A DNA stretch of 64,000 nt from Actinoplanes auranticolor. Its GTDB lineage: Bacteria; Actinomycetota; Actinomycetes; Mycobacteriales; Micromonosporaceae. Positions 33,923 to 40,562 of this stretch are shown one piece after another. The notes beneath the pieces are model-generated. The model made no database searches. It was not told the DNA's origin and worked only from the letters and a program-made list of their open reading frames with translations. The position numbers and the translations under genes were made by a program. The stretch spans positions 1 through 64,000 of the forward strand of contig NZ_BOQL01000073.1 of assembly GCF_018332655.1 (NCBI RefSeq). Direction: 5' to 3'. Positions within the stretch are counted from its first letter, which is position 1. The number at the start of each line of letters is the position of its first letter.

Positions 33923-33953
33923 GATAGTCCGCTAGCGGACTATCTGCTACGGT
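33923..33953 (+). promoter_or_regulatory. MFS promoter with perfect 22-bp palindrome
   Basis: GATAGTCCGCT/AGCGGACTATC (33923-33944) is a perfect palindrome. TACGGT (33948-33953) follows as -10 and lies six bases before ATG 33960. The outer arms match the marR operator consensus GATnnTCC-N6-GGAnnATC. Confidence 0.85.
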
Positions 33954-33959
33954 CGCACC

Positions 33960-35456
33960 ATGGTTGCTTCCGCGTACCCCCGCCGTGGCCCGGCCCTCGC
34001 CGTGCTCTGCGCGATGTCGCTGATGATCGTGCTGGACAGCACGATCGTGGCCGTCGCCGTGCCCGCCATCCAGCTCGATCTCGGCTTCTCGCCCGCCGGG
34101 GTGGCCTGGGTCGTCAACGGTTACCTGATCGGCTTCGCCGGTTTCCTGCTGCTGGCCGGGCGCCTCGGTGACCTGCTCGGTGCCCGCCGGATGTTCCTCG
34201 CCGGCCTGGGTGTCTTCACCGCCGCGAGCCTGCTCTGCGGTCTTGCGGACACGGCTGCGCTGCTCGTGGCGGGCCGGTTCGTGCAGGGCGTCGGCGGCGC
34301 GCTCGCGTCCGCGGTGATCTTCAGCCTGATCGTGCGGCTCTATCCGGAGCCGGGCCCGCAGGCCCGGGCGATCGGCGTCTACAGCTTCACCCAGGCCGGC
34401 GGGGCCGCCTTCGGCTTCGTGGCCGGCGGGCTGCTCACCGAGGCCGCCGGCTGGCCGTGGATCTTCCTGGTCAACGTGCCGATCGGCGCGGCGGTCCTGG
34501 CCGGTGCGCTGCGGGTGCTGCCCCGCGAGGCGGGCCTCGGGCTGGGCGACGGAATGGACGTGAGCGGGGCGGTGCTGATCACGGCGGGACTGTCGCTCGG
34601 CGTCTACGCCATCGTGGACGGCGTCCTCTGGTGCGGCGTGACGGCGGCCCTGCTGGTCGCCGCCTTCCTGCTCCGCCAGCGGTACGCCCGCCGCCCCCTC
34701 GCCCCCCTGCCCGTGCTGCGCCGCCGCTGGCTGCTGGGCACCGGTGCCGCCGTGGTGCTGATCTTCGCCACCGGGATGGGCTTCCAGTTCGTCAACGCGC
34801 TGTTCCTGCAGCGGGTGCTGGGCCTGGACGCGATCGGGACCGGCCTGGCGTTCCTGCCGACCCCGATCGTGATCGGCCTGATCTCGCTGTTCGTGGCGCC
34901 CCGGGTGACTGCCCGCCTCGGCGCCCGGCCGGTGCTGCTGGCCGGACTCGCCGTGCTGGCCGCGGGCCTGCTGCTGCTGGTCCGGGTGCCGGTCGAGCCC
35001 CGGTACGCGGTCGATGTCCTGCCCGCCCTGATCGTCATGGGCCTGGGCATCGGCGTGGTCATCCCGGCGATCATCATGCTGGCGATGGCCGGCGCCGGGC
35101 CGGGCGAGACCGGGCTGGTGTCCGGCCTGACGAACACGGCGCAGCAGGCCGGCGCGGCGCTGGGCCTGGCGGTGCTGGCGGTGGTGGCGGCCCGGGTCAC
35201 CGATGCCGGCCTGGCCGCCGGGTTGGCCGAGGTCGCGGCGCTGCGCGACGGTTACAGCCGCGCCTTCCTGACGGCTGCCGGGTTCGCCCTGGGTGCGCTG
35301 GTCATAGGCGCCCTTGTGCTCCGCCGTGGTCCCTCACCTGTTGCCGGCGACAGCGGGCTCGGCGACGACAGGGTCCGGCTGGACGGGGATCCGCCGGTCG
35401 CGGAGGCGGCGGCTGCGGGACCGGTCGCGCTCGAGCCACCACTCTGCCGCCAGTAG
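33960..35456 (+). CDS. MFS drug transporter (EmrB/QacA type)
   Basis: A 498-aa exporter with about 14 helices. DHA2-family marks are MSLMIVLDSTIVAVAVPAIQLDL in TM1 (Asp in the membrane), GYLIGFAGFLLLAGRLGDLLGARRMF (motif A) and GRFVQGVGGALASAVIFSL (motif B region). It is paired with the upstream MarR regulator through a matching operator. The last 41 codons run antisense into the convergent DUF2306 gene. The exported compound is unknown; drug or toxic metabolite efflux is the family norm. Confidence 0.9.
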   Translation: MVASAYPRRGPALAVLCAMSLMIVLDSTIVAVAVPAIQLDLGFSPAGVAWVVNGYLIGFAGFLLLAGRLGDLLGARRMFLAGLGVFTAASLLCGLADTAALLVAGRFVQGVGGALASAVIFSLIVRLYPEPGPQARAIGVYSFTQAGGAAFGFVAGGLLTEAAGWPWIFLVNVPIGAAVLAGALRVLPREAGLGLGDGMDVSGAVLITAGLSLGVYAIVDGVLWCGVTAALLVAAFLLRQRYARRPLAPLPVLRRRWLLGTGAAVVLIFATGMGFQFVNALFLQRVLGLDAIGTGLAFLPTPIVIGLISLFVAPRVTARLGARPVLLAGLAVLAAGLLLLVRVPVEPRYAVDVLPALIVMGLGIGVVIPAIIMLAMAGAGPGETGLVSGLTNTAQQAGAALGLAVLAVVAARVTDAGLAAGLAEVAALRDGYSRAFLTAAGFALGALVIGALVLRRGPSPVAGDSGLGDDRVRLDGDPPVAEAAAAGPVALEPPLCRQ

Positions 35457-36074
35457 CGGCAGCGTCCAGCCGAGCCAGGCGGCCACCCCGGACACGACCC
35501 AGCCGAACAGCACCTCGTCACCGTGGAACGTCGTGTCGAGCCGCGGTGCGAGGGTGATCGTGGCGACCGCACCCCAGATCCGGTTGGTGATGATGGACGC
35601 GGTCAGGGCGAAGCTGCGGATCATCCACCGCCGGTGCTCGGCGAAGCGCCGCTGCCGGGCCATCCGCCAGCCGGCCAGGGTGCAGCCGAGCCAGAGGGCG
35701 GCGAGCAGCACGTTGCTGGCCCGGGTGACCGGTCCGAACGGCGTGAACGCCCCCACCACCAGCGCGGTCAGTCCGGCCGGGAGCACGCCGCCGAAGACGT
35801 AGAGCCGGCCGAGCCGCCGGTGCCAGGCCGGATGCCGGGCGCGCAGCCAGGGCCAGATCTGCAGGACCGCCGTGGCCAGCGCGATGCTGCCGAACAGCAC
35901 GTGCGGCACCAGCGTCCAGTAGTGCGCGACCCCGAGGGCCTCGGGCTGCGGGACGCGGGAGCGGTCCGGGTCGAGGCTGAGGTACGGCGGCAGCGAGAAA
36001 GCCAGAAAGATCGTCACCAGCGCGCCCAGCGGGAAGACCCACGGTCGCCGCCACCACGTCGGTCGTGCCTTCAT
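35334..36074 (-). CDS. DUF2306 membrane protein
   Basis: A 246-aa protein with about seven helices. The DUF2306 core covers HYWTLVPHVLFGSIALATAVLQIWPWLRARHPAWHRRLGRLYVFGG, RMARQRRFAEHRRWMIRSF and SIITNRIWGAVATI. AGGAGG stands six bases before ATG 36074. It is divergent from a TetR gene with a palindromic operator between. Its 3' end overlaps the MFS transporter 3' end by 123 bp. Function unknown. Confidence 0.8.
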   Translation of the reverse strand: MKARPTWWRRPWVFPLGALVTIFLAFSLPPYLSLDPDRSRVPQPEALGVAHYWTLVPHVLFGSIALATAVLQIWPWLRARHPAWHRRLGRLYVFGGVLPAGLTALVVGAFTPFGPVTRASNVLLAALWLGCTLAGWRMARQRRFAEHRRWMIRSFALTASIITNRIWGAVATITLAPRLDTTFHGDEVLFGWVVSGVAAWLGWTLPLLAAEWWLERDRSRSRRLRDRRIPVQPDPVVAEPAVAGNR

Positions 36075-36088
36075 CGCCGCCTCCTCAG

Positions 36089-36125
36089 TTGCGTATGCCA
36101 TACGCAAGCAGCGTACGACATACGC
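36089..36125. promoter_or_regulatory. TetR operator between DUF2306 and tetR genes
   Basis: TTGCGTATG-C-CATACGCAA (36089-36107) is a perfect inverted repeat with a one-base centre. A weaker copy GCGTA-N5-TACGC (36111-36125) ends exactly at the tetR ATG. Both genes would be shut by binding here. Confidence 0.8.
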
Positions 36126-36869
36126 ATGAACTCCGGAAGGGGCGCTCGTAGGATGACCACCGTGACGACCGAGATCCCGCGTACGCTGCGTGTCCTCTGG
36201 GGTGAGCCGGACCGGCCCGGCGGTCGGGGGCTGAGCCGCGAACGGATCGTCGCGGCCGGCATCGCCCTCGCCGACGCCGACGGCATCGCGGCCCTTTCCA
36301 TGGCGCGGCTGGCCGAGCGGCTCGGCAGCGCGCCGATGTCGCTCTACCGGCACGTGGCCAACAAGGACGAGCTGCTGGCCTTCATGACCGACGCCGCCCC
36401 CGGCCCGCCGCCCGAGCTGCCGTCCACCGGCTGGCGGCCCGCGCTGGAGACCTGGGCCCGGGCGCTGCGCGGCGTCTACTACGCCCACCCGTGGGTCCTG
36501 CAGGTCACCGCGGGGCGGCCGCCGCTGGACCCGGGCCAGCTGGCCTGGCTGGACCGGGGTCTGTCCGCTCTGGACGGCACCGGGCTGGGCCCGGCCGAGC
36601 GGTTGGACGTGCTGATGACGGTGCTGCACTTCGTCCGCGGCGAGGCCCAGATCGGTGCGGTCGTGCTGCGGGGCGGCGACGGCGATCCGGCGGACTACGG
36701 ACGGCTCATCGCCCACTTCGTCACTCCGGAGCGCATGCCCGCGCTGGCGGCGGCCTCGGCGGCCGGCGTATTCCGGGCCGCCGGTGACGATGCCGAGCGG
36801 GCGTTCGCCTTCGGGCTGACCCGCGTGCTCGACGGCGTGGACGTCATGGTGACGAACGGTGGAGGCTGA
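36126..36869 (+). CDS. TetR-family regulator (TetR_C-type)
   Basis: A 247-aa regulator. The HTH lies at about residues 38-85 (LSRERIVAAGIALADADGIAALSMARLAERLGSAPMSLYRHVANKDELLAFM). The C-terminal domain, with YYAHPWVLQVTAGRPPL and MTVLHFVRGEAQ, is of the kind found in drug-efflux regulators. ATG 36126 follows the operator and a TACGAC hexamer six bases upstream; ATG 36153 is an alternative. It probably controls the divergent DUF2306 gene. The next gene overlaps its end by 11 bp. Confidence 0.82.
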   Translation: MNSGRGARRMTTVTTEIPRTLRVLWGEPDRPGGRGLSRERIVAAGIALADADGIAALSMARLAERLGSAPMSLYRHVANKDELLAFMTDAAPGPPPELPSTGWRPALETWARALRGVYYAHPWVLQVTAGRPPLDPGQLAWLDRGLSALDGTGLGPAERLDVLMTVLHFVRGEAQIGAVVLRGGDGDPADYGRLIAHFVTPERMPALAAASAAGVFRAAGDDAERAFAFGLTRVLDGVDVMVTNGGG

Positions 36870-37332
36870 GCTCGGGCACCTCGCGGAGATCGGCGCGGCC
36901 CGGGCCGCGCTGGACGAGCGCGAGCTCGAGCTGATCGACCGGGCGCGCCAGGCCGGTGCCACCTGGGGCCAGGTGGCCGCGGCCCTGGGCCTGGCCAGCC
37001 GCCAGGCGGCCGAGCAGCGCCGGCAACGACTGGTGGCGGCCGCGCGGTCGCGGCGCCACGACCAGGATCTGCGGTACGCCCACAGCATCGTCACCCTGCG
37101 CGCGGCCGTCGACGACCTGCACCGCGGCATCGCCACCGACCGCCGCTGGGTGTCCCGCTTCCCGCGCGCGGCCCTGGTGCGGGCCACCGTGCAGACCGCC
37201 CTGGACGCGCCCCCGGGCGGCCTCTACGCGCTGGCGGCCCAGGCGGACGAGGATCTCGCCGCCGCGCCGCTGCCCGGCCACGTCCGGCTCGCCGCCGCGG
37301 CCCTGCGCCGGGCCTTGTCAACGGATCGTTGA
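36859..37332 (+). CDS. Small HTH protein, possibly HSP18-regulator-like
   Basis: A 157-aa basic protein with a helix-turn-helix-like stretch (LDERELELIDRARQAGATWGQVAAALGLASRQAAEQRRQRL) and a helical C-terminal half. It resembles small actinobacterial proteins named HSP18 transcriptional regulators, but I am not sure of the family. GTG 36859 overlaps the tetR end. A 21-bp palindrome overlaps its own stop codon in front of the MFS gene, so it might regulate that gene. Confidence 0.6.
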   Translation: MEAELGHLAEIGAARAALDERELELIDRARQAGATWGQVAAALGLASRQAAEQRRQRLVAAARSRRHDQDLRYAHSIVTLRAAVDDLHRGIATDRRWVSRFPRAALVRATVQTALDAPPGGLYALAAQADEDLAAAPLPGHVRLAAAALRRALSTDR

Positions 37333-37335
37333 CAA
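37315..37335. promoter_or_regulatory. 21-bp palindrome before the second MFS gene
   Basis: TTGTCAACG-GAT-CGTTGACAA is a perfect inverted repeat that overlaps the HTH gene stop codon. TGTCA/TGACA half-sites are reminiscent of heat-shock repressor operators, but the spacing differs. A weak hairpin TGAGCC/GGCTCA follows at about 37349-37365. Confidence 0.65.
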
Positions 37336-37382
37336 CGCCGACAGATATTGAGCCGCCCAGGCTCAGCTGTCCAGGATGGGGC

Positions 37383-38573
37383 ATGCGTCGCAACGCCGTA
37401 CTCTTCGTGGCGATCTCGCTGCTGTCCGGCTTCGGTAGCACCGCGATGTCGCTGGTGGCGGGCATCTGGATTCTGGATCTGACCGGGTCGCCGAGCCGGG
37501 CCGCGCTGACCGGCCTCTGCGTCTACGCGCCGACACTCGCCGGCCCGTGGCTGGGCGCCCTGCTCGACCGGGTGCCCCGCCGCCCGCTGCTGATCGCGAC
37601 CAACCTGCTGCTGGCCGCGTCCCTGCTGAGCCTGCTGGCGGTGCGCACCGTGGCCCAGAGCTGGCTCATCTTCGCCGTCGCCCTCACGTACGGGATCAGC
37701 TACGTCCTGCTCGACGCGGGTGAGTCGGCCCTGCTCCCGGTGGCGCTGCCGGCCGGCGCCCTCGGCGACGTCAACGGCTGGCGGTCCAGCGCCCAGGAAG
37801 GCACCAAGCTCGTCGCCCCGCTCGCCGGCGCGGGCCTCTACGCCTGGCACGGCGGCGCGGCCGTCGCCGTCCTCAGTGCGGCGATGCCGGTGATCGCAGC
37901 GGTCCTGTACGCCGCTCTGCGCCTGACCGCCGCCCCGGCGACCACCACGAATGTCGCGCCCGGGCCAGGTCTGCGCGCCGGTCTCGCTGTGCTGGCCGGG
38001 CACGGCCTGCTGCGGGTGACCGTCACGCTCGCCGCCGTCTCGATCGCCGTGTCGGGCTTCGCGACCGCCGCCCAGTACGAGGTCGTGACGGTCGGCCTGG
38101 GCCTGGCCGCGACCTTCCTCGGCGTGCTGGTCAGTGCCCAGGGTGCCGGCTCCGTGGTGGGCGGCCTGATCGTCGGCCGCCTGATCGCCCGGCGGGGCGT
38201 GACGGCCGTCGGCGTGGCGGGCACGGCGTTGTTCGCGATCGGCCTGGTAGCCCGCTGCCTGCCGTGGTGGCCGGCGTTGCTCGTCGGCGCGGTGATCGGC
38301 GGCATCGGCCTGCCCTGGACTCTGACCGCGGCGGTGACGGCCGTGCAGACCCACACCCCGCCCGACCGGCTGGGGCGGGTCGCCGCGACGGCGAACACGG
38401 TCATGTTCGGCCCGACCGCCCTGGCCATCCCGCTGGGCGCGGTGGCGGTCCACCTGGGAGCCCGCCCGGTCCTGCTGGCCGGGGCCGCCCTCTGCCTCGC
38501 CGCGGCGGCAACCGTCGCCCGCCGCTCCCGGCACCGGCCTCCGGCCGGGGCAACTGTGCACATTGGTAGGTAA
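37383..38573 (+). CDS. MFS transporter
   Basis: A 396-aa permease with about 12 helices. MRRNAVLFVAISLLSGFGSTAMSLVAGIW opens the protein, LLDRVPRRPLLIATN is the cytoplasmic loop 2-3 motif and LPAGALGDVNGWRSSAQEGTKLVAPLAGAGLYAWHG is typical of the enterobactin-exporter/macrolide-efflux branch. AGGA stands eight bases before ATG 37383. It follows a palindrome and the HTH gene. The substrate is unknown. Confidence 0.85.
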   Translation: MRRNAVLFVAISLLSGFGSTAMSLVAGIWILDLTGSPSRAALTGLCVYAPTLAGPWLGALLDRVPRRPLLIATNLLLAASLLSLLAVRTVAQSWLIFAVALTYGISYVLLDAGESALLPVALPAGALGDVNGWRSSAQEGTKLVAPLAGAGLYAWHGGAAVAVLSAAMPVIAAVLYAALRLTAAPATTTNVAPGPGLRAGLAVLAGHGLLRVTVTLAAVSIAVSGFATAAQYEVVTVGLGLAATFLGVLVSAQGAGSVVGGLIVGRLIARRGVTAVGVAGTALFAIGLVARCLPWWPALLVGAVIGGIGLPWTLTAAVTAVQTHTPPDRLGRVAATANTVMFGPTALAIPLGAVAVHLGARPVLLAGAALCLAAAATVARRSRHRPPAGATVHIGR

Positions 38574-38665
38574 GCAGGCTTTTGGAGGAGATGTCGGAAC
38601 CGGTGACCGCGGTCAGGGGCCTCGGACCGTCCGTCCGATCCGGTGCGGTGTGTCCCGTGTGAATC

Positions 38666-39090
38666 ATGTGGCGTCTGCCCGGCAACGCCGGCAAGACGGG
38701 TGTCGTCACGAGCGTCACCGCGACGTTCGACAGCGACAGCGACAGCGACAGCGACGGTGCCGGGGACAAGACCGTGGTCATCGAGGCCGGCGCCGCGGAC
38801 GACGACGACATCGTCTTCGTGGGCCACAGCAAGGCGTGGGTGGCCACGACCACACCGGCCACGACCCCGGCGGGCGTGCCGACCACGCCGACGGGCACCG
38901 CCACCGGCGACAGCACGCCGCCCCCGACCGCGACCCCGTCGCCCACGCCGGCTGCGGGCACCGGGCCCGTGACGGCGGTGGCCTGCCCCTGACCGGTGCC
39001 GTGGTCAGCAGCATCGCCGCGGTGGGCGTGGCCCTGGTCGGCGGCGGCGCGACCCTCCTGCTGCGCCGCCGGCGCAAATTCATCGCCTGA
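38666..39090 (+). pseudogene. Frameshifted LPXTG cell-wall-anchored protein
   Basis: From ATG 38666 a frame encodes an acidic stretch (four GACAGC repeats at 38729-38755 give Asp-Ser repeats) and a Thr/Pro-rich stalk, then stops at 38990-38992. A complete sortase signal lies one frame over: LPLTG at 38983-38997, a hydrophobic helix (SSIAAVGVALVGGGATLLL) and RRRRKFIA, ending at TGA 39090. Deleting one base near 38971 would account for the split. No signal peptide is visible at the N-terminus. The stretch 38574-38665 before it shows nothing coding. Confidence 0.65.
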
Positions 39091-39154
39091 CCACCGCACT
39101 CCGGCTGACGGCCCGCTCCGACGGTCACCCGACCGCGCGGGGCGGACCGTCGTG

Positions 39155-40174
39155 CTACTGCGCCGGTGGAGTCGTCAAACCGTAGTCGAGTGTTCGCGGC
39201 GGATTTCCCTCCGCCTTGAAAACGTTGTAGCCGAAATACGTCGTGCCGATGACGGCCGGGTACCGCGAGCAATAGAAATGCGTGGTCGCCCGCAGGGCCG
39301 CGCGTTTAACCGTGACGTCGGCCACTAATCCCGCGGTCTGGTCCGGCATTGACTGCTGCGCGGCCAGCGTCTGGAATCCGTATTCGACGACGATCGGCGC
39401 GCCCGGCTGCCCGGCCACCGCCCGGTCCGCTGCCGCCCGCAACCGGGGGGCGTCGATCAGCTCGTCCGTACTGCTGCCGGCGTGCGGCACCCGGCTGCCC
39501 GGATAGCTGTAACTGGTCAGCACGTAGCCGTCGGCGCCGCTGTCGCGATAGGACGGGATCCGGTACGAACCGTCCCAGCCGTAGAACAGGCCGACGAACA
39601 CCGGTGCCGGGCCGGCGTGCGGCCGGACCAGGCTCACCAGCGTCTTCGCGTACGTCACCTGGCGTTGCCCGGACAGCTGCGAATTGACCCCGCCGAGGCG
39701 GGCCTGCACCCGCGGGTCGTCCACCGGCATGTTCAGCGCGAGGTACGCGACCGGCTTGTCCCGGACGTAGTCGAGCAGCTCACGGTGCCTGTCGAGCACC
39801 TCTGCCGCGTCCTCGGGCCGGAAGGCGAACGTCGCCGGTTCGTACGCCTCCAGCCGGACGACCGCGCGCATCCGCAACGTGGTCAGCGCGGTGAAGAACT
39901 CGTCGAGGCGGGACCGGCTCCACGTCTCCAGGCCGTACACGTTGACCGTGTCGATGCCGTACCCGTCGCGCATCCGCCGCAGCTCGCCGGCCACATCCGT
40001 GGTCGGGGACCAGGTCGCGCCCTGGATCCAGCCGGCCGGGCCCGGATACGGCGTCAGCGCGGCGGAGGTGCCGGCCGGACAGGCCCGGGCCGGGCGGTCG
40101 CCGTCCGACCCGCACGCCGTGAGCGGCAGCACCGCCAGTGTGAGGGTCAGCACATGGGCCAGTTTGAATGTCAT
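39155..40174 (-). CDS. Lipoprotein with a probable TIM-barrel glycosidase fold
   Basis: A 339-aa protein. Residues 1 to about 20 form a lipoprotein signal with lipobox LPLTAC, so it should be anchored outside the membrane. The body resembles clan-A-type glycosidase barrels: GWIQGATWSP, MRDGYGIDTVNVYGLETW, MRAVVRLEAYEP, PVAYLALNMP, PVFVGLFYGWDGSY and APIVVEYGFQTL with a candidate catalytic Glu. GGAGA stands before ATG 40174. It is divergent from the LAxTG mini-protein and GT2 synthase, so it may trim the polymer that synthase makes. The enzyme class is inference. Confidence 0.65.
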   Translation of the reverse strand: MTFKLAHVLTLTLAVLPLTACGSDGDRPARACPAGTSAALTPYPGPAGWIQGATWSPTTDVAGELRRMRDGYGIDTVNVYGLETWSRSRLDEFFTALTTLRMRAVVRLEAYEPATFAFRPEDAAEVLDRHRELLDYVRDKPVAYLALNMPVDDPRVQARLGGVNSQLSGQRQVTYAKTLVSLVRPHAGPAPVFVGLFYGWDGSYRIPSYRDSGADGYVLTSYSYPGSRVPHAGSSTDELIDAPRLRAAADRAVAGQPGAPIVVEYGFQTLAAQQSMPDQTAGLVADVTVKRAALRATTHFYCSRYPAVIGTTYFGYNVFKAEGNPPRTLDYGLTTPPAQ

Positions 40175-40260
40175 GCCGCCATTTCTCCGGTATGGACACA
40201 ACGTTTCCGTGCGCCCCACAATACCCCGCTGACCTGCCTCGGTGGCCGAGCCGTCAGATA

Positions 40261-40290
40261 TTGACAGAGTTCATCCGGGCGAAACAATAC
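40261..40290 (+). promoter_or_regulatory. Promoter candidate for the LAxTG-GT2 operon
   Basis: TTGACA (40261-40266) is followed after 18 bp by CAATAC (40285-40290). The 223-bp gap 40175-40397 is clearly richer in A+T than its surroundings and holds no further gene. The leader from this promoter would be about 100 bases. Confidence 0.5.
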
Positions 40291-40397
40291 GGCGCCGCAC
40301 CCGCGCGAAACGCTGTCGAACGAACTGTTTTACCCGCCATTAATATCGCCCGTCCAAGGTGGTTCCCGGCACTCACTTCCACCGGGAGGAACAAATC

Positions 40398-40562
40398 ATG
40401 TACGACAACTCGGCGTCATTGGCGCTCACCGGCAGCGGGATCACCATTCTCGGGCAGACCGCGAGCCTGACGGCGGTGACGCTCGGCGGCGCGCTGTTCG
40501 TCGGCATCGGCGCGGTCCTGGCCCTGGGCGACCGGCTCAAGCGGCGACGGGACGGCTCCTGA
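40398..40562 (+). CDS. 54-residue membrane mini-protein with LAxTG sorting-like motif
   Basis: MYDNSASLALTGSG opens the protein: LALTG at residues 8-12 matches the LAxTG motif used by class E sortases of actinobacteria. A hydrophobic helix (ITILGQTASLTAVTLGGALFVGIGAVLAL) and a basic tail GDRLKRRRDGS follow. There is no N-terminal signal peptide and almost nothing before the motif, so it may be a small membrane subunit rather than an anchored protein. GGGAGGA precedes ATG 40398, and its stop overlaps the GT2 start (TGATG), so the two are translationally coupled. Confidence 0.75.
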   Translation: MYDNSASLALTGSGITILGQTASLTAVTLGGALFVGIGAVLALGDRLKRRRDGS

